The notes below the pieces were generated by a model. That model ran no database searches. It worked only from the letters and a program-made list of their open reading frames with translations, and was not told the origin of the DNA. Both the position numbers and the translations under genes were made by a program. Shown one piece after another: positions 17,957 to 25,017 of a DNA stretch of 58,283 nucleotides; the stretch's first letter is position 1; each line of letters begins with the position of its first letter. The stretch is from assembly GCA_030430245.1 (NCBI GenBank), contig JAUIFY010000004.1:1-58283 (forward strand), given 5' to 3'. Source of the stretch: a bacterium (GTDB taxonomy: Bacteria; Desulfobacterota; Binatia; UBA12015).

Positions 17957-18259
17957 TCAGCGCTCTTCCCGCACCGCTTCCGGCGACCACTCGGTCGCAA
18001 GGCTGTGCTTCTTCGCGTCGTTGCACGGCTTGCACGCGGGGACCACGTTCCCCTTGGTCGTGCGTCCTCCGCGAATGATGGGCACCTTGTGATCCATCGT
18101 GAGCGCCTGCGCACCCACCTGCGCATCACAATAGTGGCAACGTCCGCGCGACTTTTTCTGCTTCCACCACGCCGACCGCCGAAGCTCTCGCGCTTTGGCT
18201 CGCTCGGCTCGGATCTGACTCTCGTCCACCGGGACGAGAAACGGGGCGGGATCGGACAT
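17957..18259 (-). CDS. HNH nuclease family protein
   Basis: A 100-residue protein with a compact HNH domain: zinc-binding CHYCD, the catalytic His in MDHKVPIIRGG, the Asn in KGNVVPACKPCN, and the second CxxC pair (CKPC). This is the McrA/HNH type with four zinc cysteines. The basic N-terminus (RAERAKARELRRSAWWKQKK) could bind nucleic acid. Stand-alone HNH proteins may act in repair, mobile elements or restriction; no partner methylase or phage genes are nearby. It is embedded in a housekeeping-like operon (CPBP, HNH, Nudix, ThpR, HAD). Confidence 0.82.
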   Translation of the reverse strand: MSDPAPFLVPVDESQIRAERAKARELRRSAWWKQKKSRGRCHYCDAQVGAQALTMDHKVPIIRGGRTTKGNVVPACKPCNDAKKHSLATEWSPEAVREER

Positions 18260-18272
18260 CGCCCTCGAAAGT

Positions 18273-19046
18273 CTAGCTTCCGGCTACCACGGCCGGCAAG
18301 ATCAGGAAGAGCTGGATCGCGTCGAACACCGCGTGCGCGACCATGCACGGGATGACGTCGCGGCGCGTACGGAAGACGAGCCCGAACACGAGCGACACGG
18401 CGAAGACGCCCACAAGCATCAGAGGCAGACCGTAGCTCATGTGGCTCGTGGTGAAGAGGAGGGTCGACAGCGGCAGCCCGCACCGCGTCTGCAAGAACGA
18501 GCGGAAGAACGCCTCTTCCACGACTCCCGCGGAGAGGACCAGGAGGAGACGCTGGTACCAGGTGAGCTCGACGATGGTGCGGACCGTCGGAGGAATCTCC
18601 CCGTCGGCCGGGACGATTCCCGGCTCGAAGGCGACCGCGACCGTGCCGACGATCGCCATGGTCGTCATCGTGACCGCCCAGCCGGCCGCGCCCGCGGCGG
18701 CCCCGAGGCGCAGCCCATCGGCCAATCCATCGAGCCGCAAGTGGAGGAAGTCGCGCACCGGCGGCCGGCCGACGAGCAGCCACCACAAGAGCAGGAAGGC
18801 CGAGAGAAGCCCGTGGCCGAGGAACAGAGCGGCGAACGGCAGGTCCGGGATCTCCTGGTTCGGGTCGGTCTCCGAGAACTCGAGCAGCGGCGCGATGCAG
18901 GCCACTCCGAGCGTGAACGTGAGGAGTGCCAGGGCGAACGCCCTGCGGGACGCCGAGGGGAACCCCTCCACCTCGAGACGGCGCGAGCGCACGAGCACGA
19001 CGAGCAGTGCGCTCGACAGGAGAAGGGCCGCCAGGAAGGACGTCAT
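18273..19046 (-). CDS. CPBP-family intramembrane protease
   Basis: A 257-residue polytopic protein with about seven hydrophobic helices. The CPBP/Abi (Rce1-like) motifs are present: EExxxR in LSAGVVEEAFFRSFLQ, the FxxxH-like segment in LLFTTSHMSYGLPL, and the final H-x3-D/N in CMVAHAVFDAIQL. These are glutamate intramembrane proteases, or relatives working in bacteriocin self-immunity or protein maturation. The start is the ATG of MTSFLAALL, which sits at the beginning of the first helix. It is divergent from the patatin gene (91 bases between starts). Confidence 0.85.
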   Translation of the reverse strand: MTSFLAALLLSSALLVVLVRSRRLEVEGFPSASRRAFALALLTFTLGVACIAPLLEFSETDPNQEIPDLPFAALFLGHGLLSAFLLLWWLLVGRPPVRDFLHLRLDGLADGLRLGAAAGAAGWAVTMTTMAIVGTVAVAFEPGIVPADGEIPPTVRTIVELTWYQRLLLVLSAGVVEEAFFRSFLQTRCGLPLSTLLFTTSHMSYGLPLMLVGVFAVSLVFGLVFRTRRDVIPCMVAHAVFDAIQLFLILPAVVAGS

Positions 19047-19137
19047 TCCGCGCTCGGGAGTATACACCTCGAGCCCCGACAACGGACGACGGTGACGACG
19101 TGAAACAGCGTCGCCCGTCCGGCATATTCCAAGCACC

Positions 19138-20301
19138 GTGACTGCATCGAGCTCCCGTACCGGTGAAAAGCTGGGCCTCGTCCTCTCGGGCGGCGGCGCC
19201 CGGGGTCCCTTTCAGGTCGGCGTCTACGAGCGTCTTCTGCGCGACGAGCGCTTCGCGGACGGGCCGGCGGTCCTGAGCGGAACGTCCGCGGGCGCCCTGA
19301 ACGCAGCGATGATCGCCTCCGGATTCTCCCCTGTGGAGATCATGGAGTTCTGGTTCGGCCTCGCGGACGATCCGCCGGTGGTCGCCAGTGCCAAGCTCTT
19401 CGAGTCCGGCGCGGTGTCGATCGTGAAGACGCTCGTCGAGGAGCTGGTGCGGCTGCCGATGAGCCTTCCGGAGGACATCGCGAGGCTGCGCGAGCGCGCC
19501 CGCCACTACTGGCCTCCCCGACTCGGCAGCGGCATGGCCCTTCTCATGGACTACATGCTGACGAGCCGGTTCGACGTGATCAGTCGAATCCTCGACGGCA
19601 TTCACGAGCCGTACCTCGCGGACACGAGCCGGCTGCGCGAGCGGCTCATCGAGCTCTTCGGCGGCACGCGGGTTCCTGCGAAGACACGCCTCGCGATCAA
19701 CGCGGTCGACCTGAACACGCGTCGCGTCGTCCGCTACGTGACCGGGCCGGTCCCGGCCGTGCCCGCGTCGGAGTATGTCGTCGTCCCGTCCATCACCGTC
19801 GACATGCTGATGGCGAGCGCCAGCATCCCGCTCGTGTTCAACCCGATCACGATCGGCTCGCACCTCCTCTGGGACGGTGGCCTTCTCGTCAACACGCCGC
19901 TCGCACCCGCGGTCGCGCTCGGCGCGGACCAGATCGTCACCGTGCTCGTCACGGAGCGCGAGGATCCGAACGAGCAGCTGACGCACATGGGCCGGGCGAT
20001 CGAGCGGTCTCTCGATGCGTTCCTCGAGAACGCCTACAACGTCGACCGCATGCTGCTCCTCGACCGCAACCGCCTCGCCCACGTCGAGGGGAGCCCGTAC
20101 CGCGAGGTCCGCCTCTACGACGCGATCCGCCCGACCTACGACCGCAACCTGTTCAGCGCGGGCTCCTACCTGAACTTCCAACGCGGCCTGATGCGCGACA
20201 TGTACCGCGCCGGCCTCCGCGCCGCCTCCGACTGGCTCGCCCAGGGCCCCCCGGTCGACCGCCTCGAAGGCCGCTCCGACGCCAACCGCCGCTCCGCCTA
20301 A
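19138..20301 (+). CDS. Patatin-like phospholipase
   Basis: A 387-residue cytoplasmic or secreted lipid acyl hydrolase of the patatin family. Present are the oxyanion loop LVLSGGGARGPFQVGVYERL, the nucleophile elbow LSGTSAGALNAAM (G-x-S-x-G), and the dyad aspartate in LLWDGGLLVNTPL (D-G-G). A DUF3336-free layout and the C-terminal DRNLFSAGSYLNFQRG resemble bacterial predicted esterases of the RssA type but larger. No signal peptide is visible; the GTG start follows a divergent promoter region. It ends 3 bases before a RAYT transposable unit. Confidence 0.88.
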   Translation: MTASSSRTGEKLGLVLSGGGARGPFQVGVYERLLRDERFADGPAVLSGTSAGALNAAMIASGFSPVEIMEFWFGLADDPPVVASAKLFESGAVSIVKTLVEELVRLPMSLPEDIARLRERARHYWPPRLGSGMALLMDYMLTSRFDVISRILDGIHEPYLADTSRLRERLIELFGGTRVPAKTRLAINAVDLNTRRVVRYVTGPVPAVPASEYVVVPSITVDMLMASASIPLVFNPITIGSHLLWDGGLLVNTPLAPAVALGADQIVTVLVTEREDPNEQLTHMGRAIERSLDAFLENAYNVDRMLLLDRNRLAHVEGSPYREVRLYDAIRPTYDRNLFSAGSYLNFQRGLMRDMYRAGLRAASDWLAQGPPVDRLEGRSDANRRSA

Positions 20302-20303
20302 AC

Positions 20304-20340
20304 GGGGACGTTCGTTACCTTTTCGCGAGTGTTACCTTTT
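20304..20340 (+). repeat. Left terminal repeat pair of the RAYT unit
   Basis: The outer 21-base repeat 20304-20324 contains GTTACCTTTT at 20314-20323; a second copy stands at 20331-20340. On the minus strand this region encodes the last residues and stop codon of the transposase. Confidence 0.75.
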
Positions 20341-21208
20341 TCGCTCCGCCGTCCTCCCGCTCTCCGGGATCGACCGAAGCGAGGTAGCGGTGGACCTGAA
20401 CTCGGCTCACACCAAGAAAGCGTGCCACGGCGGCCGGCCGAACTCCCAGCTCCCGAACCGCCGCCACCGCCAAGCGACGGCGCCCGGCGGCCACGCGTCG
20501 GACGCGTCCGCGGGTGGTCAAACTTCCCCGAGCCAGCGCAAGCTCGCCTTCGACCCGGGCCGCCAGTTCCTCGAGATCGAGTGACGGCGAGCTCGGCGAT
20601 TCCGCGATGATCGGCGGAGGCACGGAGGCTTCCCGGGCACGCTCTTCTTCCTCCTCCAGAATCGACGCATCGTGGCCGTCGTCCCCGTCGGCGAAGAACC
20701 TTCGCGCCTGGCCAGCGCCCCCCAGCTCCCGGATGGCAACGTCCCCCGCCGACCAGGCCGGCGGGCGCGACCCCACGAACCAGTGATGCGAAGAATGGGC
20801 GTACGCAGCCGCATGCGAGACCATCCCTGCTCGGACAGGGTTCTCGTGAACGTACCGAACCAGGTGGACCAGATAGCGGAGAGATGCGCATTCCCTCGAC
20901 CAGAACCGATTCTGAAACAGGTGCCCGCAGCGCCCGTGCCGTCGATTGAACCGAGAAGCATGGTCGCCGAGCAACCCCTTCAGCGCCGTTCCGAGACTCT
21001 CGCGACCTCTCAGCGCAACGAGGTGGACGTGGTTCGTCATCAGCACGTAGGCGATCAGTCGAAGACCATCGTGCATCGAAGCACGCACCATCCCCTTCAG
21101 GAACGAGAAGTGGTCGCGGCGGTCGAGGAAGATGTCCTGCCGATTCACCCCCCGGGCGACGAGATGATAGATGCGCCCTTCCTCATCACAACGCGGCCCC
21201 CGTGGCAC
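20315..21208 (-). CDS. REP-associated tyrosine transposase with C-terminal HTH
   Basis: A 297-residue Y1 (HUH) single-strand transposase. It opens GRIYHLVARGVNRQDIFLDR, has the metal-binding HUH motif MTNHVHLV (His60 and His62) and the RAYT signature RYVHENPVRAGMV with the likely nucleophile Tyr119. After an acidic, low-complexity linker, residues about 225-285 form a helix-turn-helix (AVRELGVRPAAVARFLGVSRVQVHRYL). The GTG at 21208 is chosen because the protein should begin just before GRIYHLVARG; a TTG two codons earlier is possible. The final residues KKVTLAKR and the TAA stop are written in the left terminal repeat. RAYTs mobilise or domesticate REP-type palindromes. Confidence 0.85.
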   Translation of the reverse strand: MPRGPRCDEEGRIYHLVARGVNRQDIFLDRRDHFSFLKGMVRASMHDGLRLIAYVLMTNHVHLVALRGRESLGTALKGLLGDHASRFNRRHGRCGHLFQNRFWSRECASLRYLVHLVRYVHENPVRAGMVSHAAAYAHSSHHWFVGSRPPAWSAGDVAIRELGGAGQARRFFADGDDGHDASILEEEEERAREASVPPPIIAESPSSPSLDLEELAARVEGELALARGSLTTRGRVRRVAAGRRRLAVAAVRELGVRPAAVARFLGVSRVQVHRYLASVDPGEREDGGAKKVTLAKR

Positions 21209-21290
21209 GACCAAGCAAGGTAGGAGACACTCCCGAGGCAGGATAGCGTGGAGGGAATGCGCTACGGCGCATGGCGAGCCTCGGCTGGGG

Positions 21291-21328
21291 AAAAGGTAAC
21301 AGTTGGAGAAAAGGTAACGAACGTCCCC
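21291..21328 (-). repeat. Right terminal repeat pair of the RAYT unit
   Basis: AAAAGGTAAC occurs at 21291-21300 and 21309-21318, and the outer 21 bases 21308-21328 are the exact reverse complement of the left terminus. The outer boundary coincides with the DUF4340 stop codon. Confidence 0.75.
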
Positions 21329-21900
21329 TAGGAGGCCAGGGTGCGGAGGTGGAAGAGGGCGGCGCTGATCTCGTTGAGGATCAGGCTGCCGATTTGGAGG
21401 ATCTCGTCGGTGCCGGGGATGCGCGCATAGAGGCCGGCGCCGCTGGTCGTGCGGTCGCCGATCTCGAGGGTGATCTGCTCGTCCGACGCGAGGGTCAGGT
21501 CGATGCGGACCTTCGGGGCGTCGAGACCGAACTCGGCGAGGGAGCCTTCGTGGACGAAGCGGCTCACCTCCGGGAGTGCGGCGACGTCGCGCACGAGGGC
21601 GCCGACCTCCTCGTCGACCCTCCCCTGGTCCGGGGGTGTCGCGGCCGCCGATCCGGTCCGCGCGGCGTCCAGGTCCAACGCCTCGACGCGCCAGTGCTCC
21701 CCATCCCGCCGGGCGCGAAGCGATCCCTGCCACGTACGGACGGCGATCGAGGTCACGTCGTCCGCCGAGAACGAGAACACCGACTCGACCTCGCTGGGCG
21801 GCGGCGGGGGCGGAGGCTGCAAGCCGACGGCGATCCACGTCGCGCCCGCCGACGCGAGGATCACCGCGAGCGAGACCAGGCTGCGTACGAGAGGAGACAC
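21328..21900 (-). CDS. DUF4340-like protein of Gld-type ABC system
   Basis: A 190-residue protein with one N-terminal signal anchor (LVRSLVSLAVILASAGATWIAVGL), a proline run (QPPPPPPP) and a beta-rich DUF4340-like domain: VFSFSADDVTSIAVRTWQG, EEVGALVRDVAALPEVSRFV, LAEFGLDAPKVRIDLTLASDEQITLEIGDRT. DUF4340 proteins usually stand last in operons with a GldG-like auxiliary protein and an ABC-2 exporter, as here. They probably work on the periplasmic side of the complex. The GTG start is 13 bases after the GldG-like stop. The TAG stop touches the RAYT terminal repeat, so the normal 3' region was altered by the insertion. Confidence 0.78.
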   Translation of the reverse strand: MSPLVRSLVSLAVILASAGATWIAVGLQPPPPPPPSEVESVFSFSADDVTSIAVRTWQGSLRARRDGEHWRVEALDLDAARTGSAAATPPDQGRVDEEVGALVRDVAALPEVSRFVHEGSLAEFGLDAPKVRIDLTLASDEQITLEIGDRTTSGAGLYARIPGTDEILQIGSLILNEISAALFHLRTLAS

Positions 21901-21913
21901 GGCGTGCGAGCCC

Positions 21914-23266
21914 TCAGCGCCGCCGCCGACGCCGGATCACCACCCCGACGCCGATCACCAGCACCAGCGCCGGCTGCACGATCACCACCGCCCAGAAGAT
22001 CGTCCGTGCCAAGCTCTCCGAGACGAACACCGGCGAGAGCGGGCCGAGACCCGCCGTGTCCGGGCGAACCCGGGCGCCGGTCGCCTCGCGCTCCGTGAGC
22101 CATCCGAGCACGTTCACGAGCAGATCCTTGTTGCCGAGCAGGGTGACGAAGTTGTCGCTCGCGAAATCCGCGTCGCCGATCACGACGAGGCGACCGCCCT
22201 CGCCGCCGGACGAAACACCAATCACTCCGACGGGGCCGGGACGATCCGTCCGCGCATCGAACTCGACCTCGCCCCGACGCGTCCGCTCCGCACCCAGCGC
22301 GACGAAACTCTCGGGAGCGGAGCGCGCGACGATCTGGATCGCCGCGTCGGGCGTCCCCGCGCTTCCGTCGGCCGTCTCGACCGACCGACCACGGCCCAGC
22401 ACGGCCGGCGCCTTCAGCGCCGCCGAGACCGGGTGGGACTCGCGAAAGATCGGCACCAGCACGTTCGTCCCATCGCTTCCGTAGACGCGGTTCGAGCGGT
22501 CGATGACCACGTCGTCGGCGAGCACGAGGCCGTGCGTCGCGATCCAGGCCTCCAGATGCGGCAGCTCGATCGGGTCCGCGAGAACGAGCACCGATCCCCC
22601 GCCCTGAAGGTACGCCTCGAGCATCGCGAGCTCCCGCTCGGCGTAGTCGGCCTCGGGCCCGGCCAGAATGACCGCCGCCGCATCCTCCGGCACGCTCGTC
22701 GTTCGGAGAAGCGACAGAGGCAGTACGTCGTACCCCTCGGCGCGAAGGAACTGGGCCGCCCGTCCGAGCTGGTCCGCGTGGCCGACACGCGTCGTTCGCT
22801 CGCCGTGATCGCCGACGAAGTACAGCACCGGGCGTCGCGCCCGCAGAATCTCGGCGATGCCACCGACCAGCGCTTCCTCCGTCCCCGAAGGCGTGACGAG
22901 TTCCCGCTCCTCGTAGAACAGAACCGCTCGATCGAAGCGCCTCACGCCGTTCTGCCTGGCGCGGAGCGGATTGCGATCGATGTCGATCAGCTCGTAGTGC
23001 ACCTTTGGAGATTCGTTCGCGAGCAGCTCCAGCAGATCGCGCGCCCGCATGCGCTCGCCCCGGCGATAGTAGAAGTCGATCTGCAGCGGCGACGTGAGCT
23101 GCCGCAGCACCGACGAGCTGTATTCGGAGAGCGAGAGCCGTCCCTGCAGGGTCAAATCGAGCTGCTCGCGCCACACCTCCGAGAACGCCTGGACCGCGAC
23201 GGCCACCGACAGGACGGCGCCCATCGACAGCAGAAAGGCCGTCCAGTGCCCCGCCGCCCGCCTCAC
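21914..23266 (-). CDS. GldG-like ABC transporter auxiliary protein
   Basis: A 450-residue membrane-anchored protein with an N-terminal helix (HWTAFLLSMGAVLSVAVAVQ) and a C-terminal helix (FWAVVIVQPALVLVIGVGVV), so most of the chain is periplasmic. The body matches the ABC_transp_aux/GldG domain: SPLQIDFYYRRGERMRARDL, LANESPKVHYELIDIDRNP, then VLYFVGDHGERTT and AAVILAGPEADYAERELAML, ending with GGRLVVIGDADFASDNFV. In Bacteroidota GldG acts in gliding; in other phyla the same unit is an exporter part of unknown cargo. The GTG start overlaps the permease stop (GTGA). Confidence 0.85.
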   Translation of the reverse strand: MRRAAGHWTAFLLSMGAVLSVAVAVQAFSEVWREQLDLTLQGRLSLSEYSSSVLRQLTSPLQIDFYYRRGERMRARDLLELLANESPKVHYELIDIDRNPLRARQNGVRRFDRAVLFYEERELVTPSGTEEALVGGIAEILRARRPVLYFVGDHGERTTRVGHADQLGRAAQFLRAEGYDVLPLSLLRTTSVPEDAAAVILAGPEADYAERELAMLEAYLQGGGSVLVLADPIELPHLEAWIATHGLVLADDVVIDRSNRVYGSDGTNVLVPIFRESHPVSAALKAPAVLGRGRSVETADGSAGTPDAAIQIVARSAPESFVALGAERTRRGEVEFDARTDRPGPVGVIGVSSGGEGGRLVVIGDADFASDNFVTLLGNKDLLVNVLGWLTEREATGARVRPDTAGLGPLSPVFVSESLARTIFWAVVIVQPALVLVIGVGVVIRRRRRR

Positions 23267-24000
23267 TTGACGCCCCTCCACCGTCGCGACCCGAGACACT
23301 GGACCGTCCACGCGAGAAACACCGCGCAGAACAGGACGAGGTAGGTCACGTCGGCCGTATCGATCCCTCCGCGCACGAAGGTGTAGAGACGATCGAAGAG
23401 AGAGAGCTGACTCAGCACCCACAACACCGGCGCTCCGACCGCGGCCTCGTTCCACGTCAGAACCCAGAAGAGCAGGAGCACACTGTACGTGACCGCCGCG
23501 GCGAGCACCTGGCTCTCGGTCAGCGCCGAGATCAGGATCCCGCACGACAGAAATGCGGCGCCCAGGAGAAACAGCCCGAGGTAGCCGGCCGCCATCGCCC
23601 CCACCGGCAGCGTGACGTCCGCGGGCAGGAGAAGAAGTGGCTGGATCAACGTGCCGCCGAGCATCAGCGCCAGCACGAGCAGCGCCGCGACGTACTTCCC
23701 GAGGACGATCTCGACGTCGCGCAGCGGGTACGTCCACATCAGCTCCAGCGTCCCCAGTCGCCGCTCCTCCGCGAAGAGCCGCATCGTGAGGAGAGGCAGG
23801 AGCGTCAGCATGTACTGGCGCATGTCGAGGAACTGGTACTGCCACAGGCCACGGGTCAGATCGAAGCCGCCCGACAGAAGAAAGAACGAGAGGTTCGAGT
23901 AGAAGTAGAAGCCCGAGACCGCGAGGAAGAGCGCGATCACCATGTACGCGAGCAAGCTCGTAAAATACGAGACGAGCTCCTTGCGAACGACCGCAGTCAC
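23263..24000 (-). CDS. ABC-2 type permease (GldF-like)
   Basis: A 245-residue inner-membrane protein with six predicted helices, starting VTAVVRKELVSYFTSLLAYM. The sequence YMLTLLPLLTMRLFAEERRL followed by GTLELMWTYPLRD is the conserved cytoplasmic loop of GldF/NosY-type ABC-2 permeases (EE-R-x-GTLE). It provides the channel for the ATPase encoded just upstream. Its GTG start overlaps the ATPase stop by GTGA, and the next gene overlaps its own stop in the same manner, giving a tightly coupled operon of four genes. Confidence 0.88.
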   Translation of the reverse strand: MTAVVRKELVSYFTSLLAYMVIALFLAVSGFYFYSNLSFFLLSGGFDLTRGLWQYQFLDMRQYMLTLLPLLTMRLFAEERRLGTLELMWTYPLRDVEIVLGKYVAALLVLALMLGGTLIQPLLLLPADVTLPVGAMAAGYLGLFLLGAAFLSCGILISALTESQVLAAAVTYSVLLLFWVLTWNEAAVGAPVLWVLSQLSLFDRLYTFVRGGIDTADVTYLVLFCAVFLAWTVQCLGSRRWRGVK

Positions 24001-24947
24001 GCGCGGCGCTCCGAATCGCGCGCGATGCGCTGCGCCGGTTCGCGCACCAGACGGAGAAAGATGTCCTCCAGCGTGAGCGCTTCGCGGTGGAGCTCGAGCA
24101 ACACCCAACCCTGCTCGGTCACCCTCCGCGATACGCGTTCGATCGCGCTCTCGTCGGCTACGATGAGTCGCACCCGGTCATCGACCTCTTCGGCTCGTTC
24201 GACCCCGTCGACTCCGGCGAGAGTGGAGCAGAGGGCGGTGGGGTCGACGTCCGCACGTACCCAGAGCGGCAACGCCCCCGCGAGTCGCTCCGCGAGCCCG
24301 GCCGGACTGTCCTCGGCGACCAACCGGCCGCGATCGACGATCACCACCCGCTGGGCGACGAGGCTCACCTCCGAGAGGATGTGGCTCGAGAAGACGATCG
24401 TGCGCTCTCCGCGAAGGCTCTTCACGAGCTCCCGGATCTCCGTCACCTGCCCCGGATCGAGGCCCGAGGTCGGCTCGTCCAGTACCAGGACTTGCGGATC
24501 TCCGAGCAGCGCCTGCGCGAGACCGACCCGTTGCCGGTACCCCTTGCTGAGCTTCCCCACCAGGCGCCGCCGAACCTCGCCCAACCCGCACGCGCCGATC
24601 GCCTTCTCGACGTGAGGCGCCCGTTCTCCGGAAGGGACGCGCTTCGCCCGCGCCACGAAGCCGAGATACCCCTCGACGCTCATCTCGGGGTAGAAGGGCG
24701 CGTTCTCGGGGAAGTACCCGAGCGTCCGCCGCGCAGCGTTCGGGTCCCGGCTCACGTCGTGCCCGCCGACCCGGACGACACCGGTCGTCGGAGGGAAGAT
24801 CCCAGCGACGACCCGCATCGTCGTCGTCTTCCCGGCTCCGTTCGGACCGAGAAACCCGACGCACTCGCCGGCAGCCACCGAGAACGAAACGTCGTCGACC
24901 GCGACGAAGTCGCCGAACCGCTTGGTGAGGTGAGACACTTCGATCAT
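23997..24947 (-). CDS. ABC transporter ATPase (GldA-like)
   Basis: A 316-residue nucleotide-binding subunit. Walker A is GPNGAGKTTTM, the Q-loop lies in GYFPENAPFYPEM, the signature is LSKGYRQRVGLAQ, Walker B is VLVLDEPTSGLDP and the switch histidine is in FSSHILSEV. The C-terminal 90 residues (LPLWVRADVDPTALCSTL onward) form the accessory domain usual in ABC-2 export ATPases. It powers the permease encoded by the overlapping gene. The start is the ATG of MIEVSHLTKRFG; the longer upstream frame is serine/arginine-rich shadow. Confidence 0.92.
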   Translation of the reverse strand: MIEVSHLTKRFGDFVAVDDVSFSVAAGECVGFLGPNGAGKTTTMRVVAGIFPPTTGVVRVGGHDVSRDPNAARRTLGYFPENAPFYPEMSVEGYLGFVARAKRVPSGERAPHVEKAIGACGLGEVRRRLVGKLSKGYRQRVGLAQALLGDPQVLVLDEPTSGLDPGQVTEIRELVKSLRGERTIVFSSHILSEVSLVAQRVVIVDRGRLVAEDSPAGLAERLAGALPLWVRADVDPTALCSTLAGVDGVERAEEVDDRVRLIVADESAIERVSRRVTEQGWVLLELHREALTLEDIFLRLVREPAQRIARDSERRA

Positions 24948-25017
24948 CGAGAGACCCCAACGTAAAGCTCTTCCGGCCGACCGGGCAAGCGGCCGCACCA
25001 CCGTTCGGGCGTCGCGC

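Larger units (their letters stand above)
20304..21328 (-). mobile_element. RAYT (IS200/IS605-like Y1) transposase unit with terminal inverted repeats
   Basis: A 1,025-base unit between the stop of the patatin gene and the stop of the DUF4340 gene. It carries one transposase gene and is bounded by exact 21-base inverted repeats (20304-20324 and 21308-21328) whose outer end reads GGGGACGTTCGTTACCTTTT. A second, inner pair of inverted GTTACCTTTT copies sits 17-18 bases inside each end. No target duplication can be seen. The element sits cleanly between convergent genes, the usual place for REP-type units. The right repeat shares the last G of the DUF4340 TAG stop. Confidence 0.75.

Noticed and set aside
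17344..20181. A 945-codon minus-strand frame ending in the Nudix protein
   Set aside because: Only the last 203 codons show a protein family; the rest is antisense to patatin and in the wrong frame for the CPBP and HNH genes.
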